From Owenia fusiformis (taxonomy: Eukaryota; Annelida; Polychaeta; Sabellida; Oweniidae), in NCBI GenBank assembly GCA_903813345.2, contig CAIIXF020000003.1, positions 30,085,248 through 30,149,247 of the forward strand: a stretch of DNA of 64,000 nt. The letters run 5' to 3'. The position numbers were made by a program, and so were the translations under genes. Shown piece after piece: positions 13,401 to 23,289 of the stretch; position 1 is the first letter of the stretch; each line of letters begins with the position of its first letter. Below the pieces are notes generated by a model, which did no database searches, was not told where the DNA came from, and saw only the letters and a program-made list of their open reading frames with translations.

Positions 13401-16400
13401 ATTATTGTCCAGTGAGTAAAAACCACTTCCCATTTCCTACGTCTTGAAGTGTCACGAATATTTTGACCACAGATTAAGATAAGTTATCTGAACATTGAGT
13501 GATAATTTGTGATAGCCTTTTACTTTGATTCACACCTATGTTCAGTCGAGATATAGTTTATGAACTGTGAATTTACAAAACTCTTCTATGTCATCATTAA
13601 GTTCAAATTTAATTGGAGTATGTACATATACTGTATATGAGTATCAACAATGAATATAAGCGTGTTGCAATACAGGAGGGGGAATTTTAGGTTAGACCCA
13701 GACCCATCGGTAAGTTGATAAAACTCATTTGAATAATTACAATAGACTAAACGATGCTATAGTTGTTGATGATAGAGGACTTCATACTGTCTGTGATAAC
13801 TTAAAAGAAAGTGGAAAAGCAAATGAAAAACATATGTTTAAAACCAAAGTAAGATGGTTTAATTAACGGCAAATATTCATCAGGTATAAACAGATGAAAG
13901 AATTTCAGTAGATATAATGATATACACATAACTTGTCCCGATCACTGTTAATTAGAACATTAAATTATAACCTGTATTTCCATATACATAGTACACAATT
14001 TATATAGTGTATGATGTAGTTATCTGTGATCCAAAAAAGCAGTAATAGCATAACTGGACGTGATTTGTTAGTAATGAGCCGCTGGATTACACAGCAGTTA
14101 TTAGTCGTGACTTTATATATATTTAAGGCCTACATGTGTGTACTAAATATAAATAATTCATACCAGTTCTATCTATTAATAACGAGACATGGGATTATAC
14201 AACCAGACAGCACAATCCTTTGGTTTTAATTAATGCCATCCTCTAACTCAAAATGTGTTTCCTGAAACTAAATTGGTAGCTAAAACTAAAATGTGTACAA
14301 ATATATGCGCAGCACATCTCATTGGACAATTCACAATTTTACCTCAGTGTTATTCATAGTCATTCCTTGTTTTGCAAAAATAACCATAAATCACAGGGAA
14401 TTTCTCTTCAATCAGAGATGATCATGTAGTTCACAAAACAAAAAAGATGCACTTTTGTCAGGATACGAAATATAACCAATATATTTTTGTTTTCAGTCGT
14501 ATGAATGGGCGTTGGATACTATGAAATACATGTCGCGTATGAAGATGGAATCATGTACTACAACAGAAGAAATGGACAAAATGCTACAGAATATAGACTT
14601 TTATACCCAACAACATCCCCCTGTTAGCCCTGAGGACTTCTCATCACTCATTGATCTCTCACACAAAACAAACAACGAAAAGTTGCAAGAACAATGTCGA
14701 CTTGCAAAAAGTCGTTGTGAGGATACTGATAAATTGTTAAAATTACGAAGAGTAACTCTAGAAAAAGCTAAGGATAAGCTAATAACGGAGAATGTGAGCA
14801 AACGACGGAGTATAAGTAGTATATCAGAGGAAAGTGTTTCTTCCGATTTTATGTCTCAACTTGCCAGAGATCAGTGTAGTGTGTCACCACGTGTGACGCG
14901 ACGTCACAATGTAAACACTAATAAGGAAAATAGGAGGAGTTTAGATCTTAGAGACCATAATAATAGAAGATCGTTAGATCTTCGGGTTGTGCCCTGTGTG
15001 GGTACTCCACCCTCAACAGTGACTTTTGACCCCGATCATCGGAGACGATCTTTTGCTGGCACCGCCTCTAGTCCAACATATAGCCCTGCGGCGCAAGCCT
15101 TTAAGGACAAAGATCAAGGATATTATGAAGAAAATCTTGTAGGTGGTGCCATCACAGAGGATCTCTCTCATCGTATAGTCACGTCCATTCCCAAAACATT
15201 ATCAGACTCTAATTCTAAGCTACGAGCCTCAAATGAAAGTCTACGAGGCTCGACTGAAAATCTCACGGACCAAAATAAAAATATTTCTCACTCTCATGTG
15301 CATTTACGGAGTGAATCAGAACAGATAAATAGTGCCTCTCAAAAATCTCGTCTTCCGCAGCCTCCACGGGTATTTCGCAAGTCATATAGTAGTGGAGTTA
15401 TGGACCCTGTAGTCATTGAGGCTGCTCAAAGGGAGGTCAGAAGTCAGGATAATCAACAGAATAGTTTAGCTAGTCGAAGGCAAGGTGTGCGAACCTGGAG
15501 CTTGGTTACTGGGAGTACAGAGAGTTTGCCAAGGTGAGTCAATCTCGCTCCTCAATCCCCCTCCCCAACTTCATCCTCAATCTCCCTCCCCATCTCCCTC
15601 CCTAATCCCCATTCCTCATCTCCCTCCCAAATTCCCCGCCCCATCTCCCTGCCCCATCTCCCTCCCCAATCCCCAAGGAATACATTAAAAATGTTGGATT
15701 TGTTTGCTCCAGACATAATAGAGTATTTGTAGATATGTGAGGGGTTGTTTCTAAAGTATCCACACTATAACAAATTGAGTGCAATACTGTAAAACCTGTC
15801 TTATACAAACTCCACTCAGTCTGCACTTGCTTCCGGATTATTAGAGGTGTCACATTTCAAGGTTTCTTAGATATGTGAGAATAGTAGATAACAAACTTCT
15901 GACTAAAAAAGTGTTCATATTTAGAGGTGTTCAGATTGCAGAGGTGTTTGTATTGCAGAGGTGTTTGAATATAATATACATGTTCTACAGTTCTAGAAAA
16001 AGCTTTCATTCTAAGCTGGAGTGGGTGTGGGGGGAAAACAGGTCAGAAGCACAATATACTTGTATGTAATCAACTGTACAAGGCTATGCAGGTTGAAAGA
16101 GGATCTTAGGTAGTTGTATAACAAAACACTAACAAAATAATTCTCTGTTTCCAGTCTAACTGAAGAGGATGAAACTGCAGGTGACACCCTTCCTCGCAAC
16201 AAAAACAAAACAAACAATCAACGCGAACAAGAACAGCATCCGGAACATCAGGACGTCATCGACAGACGTAAAGCATTCTGCGCTTGGTCCCCAGTGCCTG
16301 TTAACTCTCATTTGGTACGTCAGAACCGACCAACTTTGACCCATAGTGCCTCAATGGCTGACCTCAGGCTCACTGATGATGAGATTAAAAGGAGAAGGTA

Positions 16401-19400
16401 GGTTTTGTTTTACCCAGAATCCCCATTGGGAATTTTGAAACTGAAAATATCTTTGAAATCTCTAAAGGAGGTGTTTCCTGACACTTGAAGCATTTTACAC
16501 ATGTTTTTTACAATTTCACTATTTTATTTCATAATTTTCAACATACTTTTGCATATGTACTAAGATTATAAATAAAATTATTTAACATTAATTATTTTGG
16601 CCTTTTTGGGATTTTGAATATGAAATGTGTCATGATTTTCTGACAAAATCTGATTGGACAAAAACATATCTCACAATTAAGATTGGATTTATCTTCTGTC
16701 TCCCTCAGAAGCCTTCTACTATGATTCTATAAATTCATTGCAACACCATACAATATTTGCATATTTTTCAGAACTCTTTCGTTAATAATGCGTGAAATGA
16801 TCCAGACTGAGCAAGATTATGTGAGATCCTTACAGTTTGTCATTGATAACTACATCCCAGAGTTGGCCAGAGAGGATGTCCCCCAGGTAAGATATGTATA
16901 TTGAGTGTATCCTATATTCCAAATGTTTATTGTACTTAGAAACTGAGGTGATCATTATGTGGGTAGTAATGCTATTATCCAGCCACTGAAAACCTGTAAA
17001 TTTATTGTAGTGTTCTTTATGAAATTGATGAGTAACATATAAAATGAGGTCATTAGCATCCTGTTTAGTTTGGAAAATATCAGATCTTATGATATGTAAA
17101 TTACTGATGTTTTTTTCTTTGCGCCAAATTCTGAATTGACTTAACATATTAATTAATTTATTTAATCTATTGCAGGCTCTAAGAGGGAAACGCAATGTGA
17201 TATTTGGTAATATTGAAAAACTGTATCAGTTCCACGCTCATTATTTCCTGCATGAGATCCAGAACTGTGAACACAACCCATTCGCTGTTTGCCACAGCTT
17301 TCTAGAACATGTAAGTACAATCAGCATTAGTCTTGCTTCAAATCTCTGAACCCCCTTATCTACTTCATCATCAGGTGAGAGTAATGGGGGGAGGGGGGTC
17401 AAAAGGGCTTGTAGCTAGACTAATCTAGCATGTGCATGTATTGTACATTTATGTATATAAGCTCAGTTCCAAAAATGTGTTATTAATTCAAAAAGCATTT
17501 GCAATTTTAAATGACTAAATTGGCTTATTTCTTGCATTGTATTATTCCAAATCTTGATTTGGTTTACAAAATGTAGTGAAGAAATGGATTTAGACATGTA
17601 CGCAATATGCTGGTACTAAGATCATCCCAAGACTTTATAAGTACTCTTGTTTCATTCTTAATTATTATATGCATGTGACGGCCAGAAAATAGACTCATAT
17701 TATGCCAGAAACATTTACAATTAATTTGATCAAAGTCAGACATTGACAATTAATTTGTTCTTCTAGGAGCATGAGTTCTACATGTATGCCATGTACAACA
17801 AGAACAAACCAAAGTCAGACATTAACATTTAATTTGTTCTTCTAGGAGCATGAGTTCTACATGTATGCCATGTACAACAAGAACAAACCAAAGTCAGACA
17901 ACCTCATGGAGGAGTATGCCAAAGGATTATTTCGGGTAAGTTCAAAAACAGTACATGTATTTGACAAGACTAATCCAAACATACCACACCCTTCTTTTAG
18001 TAATTACAATTTGATTTTGAATTATTCGTGTCATTAAGTATCTGAATTATTAAAAGTGATAAGTTTTGAATTCCACAAATGGTTGCTTTTTAACGTGAAA
18101 CCTTTAGTATCCTTGAAATGATGTAAGGTCTTGGATAAATCTATGCAACATTAGTCAAGAAAAAATTTGCCTTTGTCTGTACAATTTTCAGTAAAGATCT
18201 GTATTACATTGAAATATTTATATCTGTAGCAAAAACAAATCGAACTTGGAGATAAGATGGACCTTCAGAGCTATCTCCTCAAACCAGTACAACGCATGGG
18301 CAAATATGCGCTTCTCTTGCGACAACTTCTCAAAGAGTGCCCGGAAACAGACCCAGAATTCTCTGATTTACGAGCAGCCGAGGAGATGGTGAAGTATTTG
18401 TTACGTCATGGGAATGATCTTCTCGCCATGGATTCGCTAAGAGAATGTGATGTAAGTTGCTATAGTGATCTATGATTTATGAATGATATGCATATATTAC
18501 CTGCAAATGGATCTAGAAAATGTGATTCTTGTAACTATCTGATTTTGAAGTACACAATTCAGTTCCGTTTTCCAAAAGCAGTAAAATTAATTATCTCTAT
18601 ATTTCAGGTGAACCTACAAGAGTATGGGCGTCTCTTACGGCAGGACCAATTCCTTGTGTGGCAAGGACGCAAGAAGTCGTTGCGTCGTGTTTTCCTGTTT
18701 GAAGATCTGATGTTGTTCAGCAAGGCCAAACGTAGCTCAAGTGGCCATGATACATACCAATATAGGCATTCGCTGAAGGTACGAGTTTGCAGAAATTTTA
18801 CTCTCTTTAGCCACATTTATGTCAGTCTCCATCAGACTATTTCTGAAGAAACAGGTTTCCAATATAATTAAAAAACAAAATTATGAGATGATTGCTCATA
18901 CAAAATTATGAAAGAACTAATTAACAAGCAAATAAAATGTATCACAACACAATGGTTATTATTATTTCTTGAACTACATTTTACTCATTGACCCACAAAT
19001 TATAAATAATATTCTATATTCTCATATTTTGTAGACATCTGATATTGGTATTACCGAGTCATTAGGCGAAGCTGGCCACAAATTCGAAATCTGGTTTCGT
19101 AGGAGGACAGTAGGAGAGACCTACATTCTCCAGGCGCCTACAGCAGAAATTAAAGCTGCATGGGTCAAAGATATTTCGAAGATACTTTGGCGCCAGGCTA
19201 TAAAGAATAGAGGTATGTGTGTTAATGTTAATTCTTGCATCAAACCCCTGATTCTCCCCTAGTATCTATTTCCACATGGGGGGGGGGGGGTTGAAAAAAG
19301 AGCATCGATGCAAGACTTGTCAATGTTTTTTGTTGGTTTAATTCACAAACTCAATCTCACATACATGTACATCTAGTTCTGTTTTATTTATGTACTTATA

Positions 19401-21233
19401 TACATACACTTTTAATAAATAATATAGCTCTGTTTTATAATTTCAATTTGGTTTCAGGGGTGTCCATATTGTTTGGTGGTCTCTATGTTTTCCAAATTGT
19501 TCTCCATGTCCTCTTATCATACCATCCTCTCTCATTTCTCTATTTTCCTCTCTTGCAGAGCGTCGTCTGACAGAGATGTCATCTATGGGTGTTGGGAGTA
19601 AACCTTGTATAGACCTTAAACCTAGTGCTGACAACATTAATGATAGGAAGTTTGAAGTCAATTCTACTTCTAAATGTAAGCTATATAAATGTTTAAAGTT
19701 GTACTGTACTGTACTGTACTGTACTGTACTGTACCACACTTTACTGTACCTAGCTGTAAATAAAACATTAATTATTTGTACTATTAAAAGGCTTAGAAGG
19801 GAAAATATATTTTAAATTGCAAATAAATACCTTGATTAAATATTTAGTTCTCACACAAAGGAGAAATTATTTAAAACCTCTATTATTTAAATATATCATG
19901 TTAAAACATGACATCACATAGCAATAAGCTCATTATAAATATTTAACTATATATTCTTGATTTAAAAATAAACTCAGATATCTAGCCATCTGGCCATTTC
20001 CAACAAAATTTGAACATGTATTTTTTTATTCATATTATTGCATATTATTTTTAGGCCGCGTACGTAACTCAATAGCTGTCCCCTCCTATGAACACTATCA
20101 CAAGGGAAACAAACGACCAATCTCCGTCATCTCCCTCAGTAGCACATCCTCATCAAGTAGTGGTGGCCAGAACAGCCAATCAGGAAACAGTCAATTAGGT
20201 CATGTGACCAGCCCCTCAAGTCAGTATGCTTGGAGTCTGGAGTCTCAGGACAATCAGCCAGGTGGAAGAAAGTCAACATATACTGTATATTCTAATGGTA
20301 AATAAAAATTACAATGATTTTCTGTAATATTCCATTATTTTTAGTTTTTCTCCAATTATATATTTCGTTGTTTGTCATTCCTCGATTAACAAAGTTATTT
20401 GTATCATTCAGTTATCTGATAGAAAGCCTGTCACGCTGGATTAAGTCGAACAAGATAATCACTCAAATAATGTCAGAGGTGGAATAGTTTGAACACATTC
20501 ACATGTACTATATACTGTTTTATCGCAATTTGAAAAGTGCTCCATTGTCATCATCTTGTGCTAATGGGTGGGTGAGTGAAAAGGTGCCACATAAATCTTG
20601 TTTGCATTTTCACTTGATTGGGTGATACACCCTCAATCCACACTCTGAAATTACGGCACTGTCCCGGGGTACTGTACAGTCTGTTTGAATCTACTGTACT
20701 GTATGGTCACATACTATATTTTACAGTACCATACAGTATTGCTAGAGATTGGCTGTGTAGTACAACCAGAAAACCATATAAATGTTTCTCTTTGTTTTGA
20801 CATGCACATATGTATTTTTTAGAGAGTGGTATAGTACCAGATATGGGAAGTGATGCCAATGACTCCTCAGTCAGTAATAGTAATTCTGAAACACCAAGTA
20901 GTTCTGAGACACCAACTAGTTCCGAGACACCAAGCAATGATACACATAAAGAATTAAAGATTATCTTTCGCCCCAAGATTCCGTCAAATACCAAACGCAG
21001 TCATAGACGAGCATCAAGTGATGCGATCATGATTACAAATAAACCCCACGCTGACCCAATGCCCGATAGAGTTTTGGTCACCGATGTAAGTCTTATCCTC
21101 TTCTTAATGTGAAAATTAAACTAAGTATGTGAATAAATCTATTTTTACTTGATAACAGTTTTGTTATATTCAATAACATCACATCATTATCTTTAATTGA
21201 ATTTATATTTTTATCTATATCTTCCAGGTATGA
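1402..21233 (+). CDS. Puratrophin-family RhoGEF (PLEKHG4/PLEKHG4B/ARHGEF40/quattro-like), whole gene
   Basis: Rho guanine nucleotide exchange factor: the DH domain of this family loads GTP onto Rho-type GTPases, and the following PH domain assists membrane or GTPase contact and actin control. Thirteen coding exons join in phase (one of two alternative first exons plus twelve shared ones), giving about 1033 aa from the 1402 start or 1020 aa from the 9534 start. Approximate order in the longer form: unique N-terminus 1-29, partial spectrin-like helix 30-94, Ser/Arg-rich linker 95-520, DH 522-705 (QSYLLKPVQRMGKYALLL is the diagnostic helix; GKYALLL separates this family from TRIO and DBS, which read TKYQLLL), PH 712-825, then the family motif EMSSMGVGSKPCIDLKPSAD and a disordered tail. 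No CRAL-TRIO domain, found in vertebrate PLEKHG4, is visible; a longer isoform starting before the window is possible. Orthology to one vertebrate paralogue cannot be settled by eye. Confidence 0.9.
1639..1813. repeat. ACACY pentanucleotide microsatellite
   Basis: About 175 bp of tandem ACACC/ACACT units with occasional ATACC/ATACT variants. It is open in a plus frame only because the unit lacks stops. It lies in the intron after exon A. Confidence 0.95.
1814..5437. other. Intron A sequence
   Basis: AT-rich intron. The only structure noticed is a half MITE at about 2690-2812 ending in GGGCTTGTAGCTAGACTA, a sequence shared with 17404-17424 and, inverted, 58806. No exon compatible with phase 0 was found. 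Confidence 0.4.
5438..5530. repeat. Imperfect hairpin, about 93 bp
   Basis: AACAAATATTTTACTCTATT at the left pairs with an inverted copy at the right, and the inner GTGAATACCTGTA pairs with TACAGGTATTCAC. The loop is about 20 bp. Likely a foldback MITE. Confidence 0.7.
5655..6305. repeat. Composite nested palindromes (foldback element)
   Basis: Several inverted pairs: ATATCGCYAGATATC motifs at 5684-5745; CACACGTTTCAGC and AGGAAATATTCCAC at 5820-5858 pair with GTGGAATATTTCCT and GCTGAAACGTGTG at 5919-5954; TATCACATGTCTAGGA near 5965 pairs with TCCTAGTCATGTGATA near 6285. More GC than its surroundings, with several TGACGTCA-like sites. Confidence 0.7.
6681..6873. repeat. CAGGCCCGTAGCCAGG-terminated MITE, copy 1
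   Basis: It begins CAGGCCCGTAGTCAGG and ends with the inverted form (TGGCTATGGGCCTG). The interior has G-rich GGGGGGTTCACTTTTGACAA and the block GAAAAGTGCTCAGAATG. Copies at 42231-42430 and 46995-47147 share ends and interior. Confidence 0.85.
6874..9533. other. Intron A, distal part
   Basis: AT-rich. A 60-codon ATG frame at 8043-8225 matches nothing I recognise and has no flanking splice or promoter signals. The last few hundred bases before 9534 may be promoter and 5' UTR for first exon B. Confidence 0.3.
9534..9581 (+). CDS. RhoGEF alternative first coding exon B
   Basis: An ATG at 9534 opens 16 codons (MASVSCVLRRISGRLQ) ending at a GTATGT donor at 9582. It also ends in phase 0 and so can splice to 13097 in frame. 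It is closer to the shared exons than exon A and would give a separate promoter and a shorter N-terminus. The few basic and hydrophobic residues make no recognisable domain. Confidence 0.5.
10580..10733. repeat. AGTCTTGC-family MITE with C/G-run interior
   Basis: TTTTAGTCTTGCTTAAAAGA at the left is mirrored at the right (TCTTTGAGCAAGACTAGAAA). The interior has a C-run on one side and a 13-base G-run on the other, so the arms fold on each other. Related elements lie at 17326-17424, 19231-19318 and 58806-58924. Confidence 0.75.
10996..11200. repeat. CAGTGAAACCTGT-terminated MITE (pogo-like ends)
   Basis: It starts TACAGTGAAACGTGTCTAA and ends with the inverted form of TGTAGTAAAACCTGTTTAT, about 205 bp, with an internal TTCACATTTCAAGGTTT block also present at 15850. 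TA flanks and end sequence resemble pogo/Tigger derivatives (inference). Confidence 0.75.
13097..13291 (+). CDS. RhoGEF exon 2, partial spectrin-like helix
   Basis: It is 65 codons between an ATTGCAG acceptor and a GTGAGA donor, phase 0 at both ends. It is rich in heptad-like helices (THIEKASDLLEEASMLSQSG, then NRLEGTREKIDDTAKCYCLL) and leads into the next exon as LLDK-SYEWAL, the run typical of the spectrin-like region ahead of the DH domain in puratrophin and DBS-type exchange factors. Confidence 0.85.
14497..15533 (+). CDS. RhoGEF exon 3, large linker exon
   Basis: It is 1037 bp from a TTTTCAG acceptor to an AAG/GTGAGT donor, ending with two bases of a codon. It begins SYEWALDTMKYM, completing the spectrin-like helix. 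The rest is a low-complexity Ser/Arg/Asn linker with basic-serine sites (RRSIS, RRSFA) and a near-repeated block RRSLDLR at two places 10 residues apart, plausible kinase or 14-3-3 sites (inference). The open frame continues only two bases past the donor before TGA. Confidence 0.88.
15786..15975. repeat. CAGTGAAACCTGT-family MITE, truncated
   Basis: It starts ACTGTAAAACCTGTCTTATA and contains GTGTCACATTTCAAGGTTT and several GAGGTGTT blocks, as in 10996-11200. The distal inverted end is not recognisable. It lies in the intron after RhoGEF exon 3. Confidence 0.6.
16155..16397 (+). CDS. RhoGEF exon 4, pre-DH linker
   Basis: It is 243 bp between TTTCCAG and AG/GTAGGT. It enters with one base completing a Ser codon and leaves with two bases. 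It encodes an acidic and Gln-rich stretch, then AFCAWSPVPVNSHLVRQNRP and SASMADLRLTDDEIKRRR, running directly into the DH domain. Confidence 0.87.
16772..16886 (+). CDS. RhoGEF exon 5, start of DH domain
   Basis: It is 115 bp between TTTTTCAG and CAG/GTAAGA. It encodes the first conserved DH helix (TLSLIMREMIQTEQDYVRSL), with the Glu that in DH domains contacts the GTPase switch I region, then IDNYIPELARED. Confidence 0.92.
17176..17310 (+). CDS. RhoGEF exon 6, DH domain
   Basis: It is 45 codons between ATTGCAG and CAT/GTAAGT, phase 0 at both ends. It encodes LRGKRNVIFGNIEKLYQFHA and the second DH conserved region ending FAVCHSFLEH. A small MITE-like repeat begins 16 bp after the donor. Confidence 0.92.
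17326..17424. repeat. AGTCTTGC-family MITE in RhoGEF intron 6
   Basis: The left end ATTAGTCTTGCTTCAAA pairs with the right end TTGTAGCTAGACTAAT, with a GGGGGGAGGGGGGTC interior. It sits 16 bp beyond the exon 6 donor. Confidence 0.7.
17731..17888. repeat. Recent 79-bp tandem duplication across an intron/exon boundary
   Basis: Copy 1 is 17731-17809 and copy 2 is 17810-17888, differing at two positions. A third partial copy of the first 12 bp (CAAAGTCAGACA) follows at 17889. Each copy carries the same polypyrimidine tract, the acceptor TTCTTCTAG and the first 43 bases of RhoGEF exon 7. Confidence 0.95.
17846..17935 (+). CDS. RhoGEF exon 7, DH domain (functional acceptor of a duplicated pair)
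   Basis: It is 30 codons from the acceptor TTCTTCTAG to CGG/GTAAGT, phase 0. It encodes EHEFYMYAMYNKNKPKSDNL then MEEYAKGLFR. An almost identical acceptor and exon start lies 79 bp upstream at 17767, but reading from there hits TAA after 21 codons, so only the second acceptor leaves an open frame. Confidence 0.9.
18230..18451 (+). CDS. RhoGEF exon 8, DH core helix
   Basis: It is 74 codons between ATCTGTAG and GAT/GTAAGT, phase 0. It carries the most diagnostic DH segment, LGDKMDLQSYLLKPVQRMGK followed by YALLLRQLLKECPETDPEFS, and the last DH helices to DSLRECD. Confidence 0.95.
18608..18778 (+). CDS. RhoGEF exon 9, PH domain first half
   Basis: It is 57 codons between TATTTCAG and AAG/GTACGA, phase 0. 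VNLQEYGRLLRQDQFLVWQG and KKSLRRVFLFEDLMLFSKAK are the first PH strands, with the family hallmark FLFEDLMLFSK. Confidence 0.94.
19035..19212 (+). CDS. RhoGEF exon 10, PH domain second half
   Basis: It is 178 bp between TTTGTAG and AGAG/GTATGT. It encodes TSDIGITESLGEAGHKFEIW, a central strand, and the closing PH helix (AEIKAAWVKDISKILWRQAI) with the invariant Trp of PH domains. Confidence 0.93.
19231..19318. repeat. AGTCTTGC-family MITE in RhoGEF intron 10
   Basis: ATTCTTGCATCAAACC at the left mirrors GATGCAAGACTT at the right, with a 14-base G-run inside. It starts 18 bp after the exon 10 donor. Confidence 0.6.
19559..19675 (+). CDS. RhoGEF exon 11, post-PH family motif
   Basis: It is 117 bp between CTTGCAG and AAAT/GTAAGC, entering with two bases and leaving with one. 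It encodes EMSSMGVGSKPCIDLKPSAD then NINDRKFE, a conserved block immediately after the PH domain in this RhoGEF family. A short GTACT tandem repeat follows in the intron. Confidence 0.93.
19701..19738. repeat. GTACT short tandem repeat
   Basis: About six GTACT units just after the exon 11 donor. The same TACTGTACAGTA-type sequence recurs at 20665-20745 and 56030-56165. Confidence 0.9.
20055..20297 (+). CDS. RhoGEF exon 12, C-terminal tail
   Basis: It is 243 bp between ATTTTTAG and AATG/GTAAAT. It begins CRVRNSIAVPSYEHY, passes a basic RPISVISLSSTSSSSSSG segment and ends RKSTYTVYSN. It is mostly Ser, Gln and Asn, so likely disordered. Confidence 0.88.
20655..20750. repeat. TACTGTACAGTA palindromic repeat, copy 1
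   Basis: Self-complementary GTACTGTACAGT, then TACAGTACCATACAGTA and a GATTGGCTGTGTAGTA end. A longer related copy lies at 56030-56180, ending in GATAGGATGTGTAGTG. Confidence 0.55.
20823..21085 (+). CDS. RhoGEF exon 13, C-terminal tail
   Basis: It is 263 bp between TTTTTTAG and GAT/GTAAGT. It holds three Ser-Ser-Glu-Thr-Pro-like repeats, then ELKIIFRPKIPSNTKRSHRR and a run ending PMPDRVLVTD. If the intron is not spliced, a stop follows after nine codons. Confidence 0.85.
21228..21233 (+). CDS. RhoGEF last coding exon: one codon plus stop
   Basis: The acceptor TATCTTCCAG at 21218-21227 is strong and is followed in phase 0 by GTA TGA, so the protein would end VLVTDV. The rest of the exon is 3' UTR. 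If this acceptor is not used, the protein ends a few residues differently through read-through at 21086. Confidence 0.65.
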   Translation, partial: V

Positions 21234-22210
21234 TGATCAAACAAGTAAACTATCAACACCACTGCCATCTTTCAATGAAGAGAAAGTTCAAGTCATCATA
21301 GTAATATCACTCCTGCAGTATATGTATTGCATATTGAGGGATGAATTATAACTCAGTCGCTTCCACTCAGTTTGGATACTCCGAGTATATATGGATACTA
21401 CTTCAGTGGATATGGATATATGGATTGTCCATTACTTACTGATCAACCCTTGTATTATGTTAAAAATCATGGATTGTATGCAGTTCACTAGCTCATTGAA
21501 ACGCTCTTCCAAGTGATATACATAAGTATCTTTTGTATGTTAAACAGCAGGCATAAACTCGAGCATGATAGGCACTCTTTTGAACATGTTAGATTCTAAC
21601 TTGAACATGAAGGTGCTTACTTGAACATGTCAGACTTTAACTTGAGCATGTCAAGTTCAAAGACCAGGAAAAGACCAGGACAACACCTCAGTGGATTGAC
21701 ATGGTGATGATATAAAAATTAAATGACAAAAAAATTTTATGAACAAACATATCGCTCAGTGTTTTCTACTCCCCATATGATATCTGGATTAATCCCATAT
21801 GTGATAGTCTAAAAACTGTGAGCCACCTTGCCTTTGATGGATATTGATCAAAAATCTACAGTGTATTTAAGAAACATGATTATGAAACCCACAAGGAGAA
21901 TCAGAAAAATTGATTGCTACTTTAAAAATATCATAATTTTAGTATTATATTATGCCATTTGAAAAATACTTGTATTGTATGGTTATGTGTTCAATACTAG
22001 TAAGTGGAAAGTACAGCCAAGTGTGACTACCTTCAAATCTCACTCAGTTTTGCTAAAATAATATCTCTCAAGTACATGTATGTATGATATTATGCCAATG
22101 AAATCCTGTAAGTTTTATCTTTCTTACCATGTTAGGTAAAACATTTATACGCATGTTCCATTTAAAAGCTTCGTGAATACCTGAGATCAACAAACAAAGA
22201 TATATTCATC

Positions 22211-22458
22211 CCAGGGAACATCTGTTCATGTGTGAACACATATTTACCTGTGAACACCTGTTTAATTGTGAATATCTATTCACCTGTGAACACTTATTCA
22301 CCTGTGAATACCTATACACTTGGGAATACCTATCCACTTGTGAATATCTATTCACTTGTGAACACTTAATCACCTGTGAACACTTATTCACCTGTGAACA
22401 CTTATTCACCTGTGAACACCCATTCACCTGTGAACACATGTGAACACTTATTCACTTG
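22211..22458. repeat. 18-bp minisatellite in the RhoGEF 3' region
   Basis: About 13 copies of the 18-bp unit TTCACCTGTGAACACTTA with point variants. The core TTCACCTGTGAA is nearly its own reverse complement, so both strands stay open (a 77-codon minus and a 71-codon plus frame). I take neither frame as a gene. Confidence 0.92.
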
Positions 22459-23040
22459 AAAACAGTTAATTAGTAGACTGAACATACAAGTATAAGGAGG
22501 TGATATAATACTCTTCTAAAGACATGTTAGAATTGAAGAAAGAAGCAATGCATGCGCCAAAAGCATTCAAAGTAGGGAATATTTTTTCAAAATGGATGTG
22601 CAATATTTTTGTAATTTTTGTACCTCAAGTTAGTTTGGTGAATTTCTTTATCATGGATTCTGTGGGAAGTACAAATGTATAATATATAGAAATGTCAATT
22701 TAGCAGAACTCACTTATTATATAAGGTGCTCCCTGAATAAAATAAGGTGCTTCCTAAAATGACAAAGACTTCAAAGGCCAGAGAAAAGTGATAAAAAAGA
22801 AATCTTGAAATGAAGATATTTGACCAGTGGTTTTAAAATTTTTATATGGCCTTTTTTTGTTTTGATAATTTGACAAATATGAATTATTCAAAAGATTGTC
22901 ACCTATAATTGGTATTTTAAAAAATGTACTAAAAATTATTTTATTTGCCAGATTCCTTCAATGACATAAAGTTATTAATTGTTCATACTGTTTAAGCGAT
23001 CATTTTACGGAGATAAACATTTTCTCATTCTGGTTTCCAG

Positions 23041-23124
23041 ATACCCTGCTTGCAGAGTCTAGTTAGTGGTTATAAAGACGAAGCTCTCTATTTTGAGAAG
23101 TGAAGTCGAACAAATTTCAAGGTA
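23041..23124. repeat. CAGAGTCTAGTTATAA-family MITE, short copy
   Basis: It starts ATACCCTGCTTGCAGAGTCT, contains GACGAAGCTCTC and ends TTTCAAGGTA. The ends are the TACCCT...AGGGTA inverted repeats of the family also seen at 33813, 45273 and 46632. Confidence 0.8.
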
Positions 23125-23289
23125 GATTCTAGACTCCTTCTTATCTGCCATTTACGAAAGGGCACAGTTATCGCGATGACTGTCTTTGCCCAAGATTCAA
23201 GTCAAGGAAAATAGATTTTTCCTAAATTATTCAATTAATCTATACACACAGGTATTAGCCAGACCTCATTGTACTGTGAGCTTGCATGG

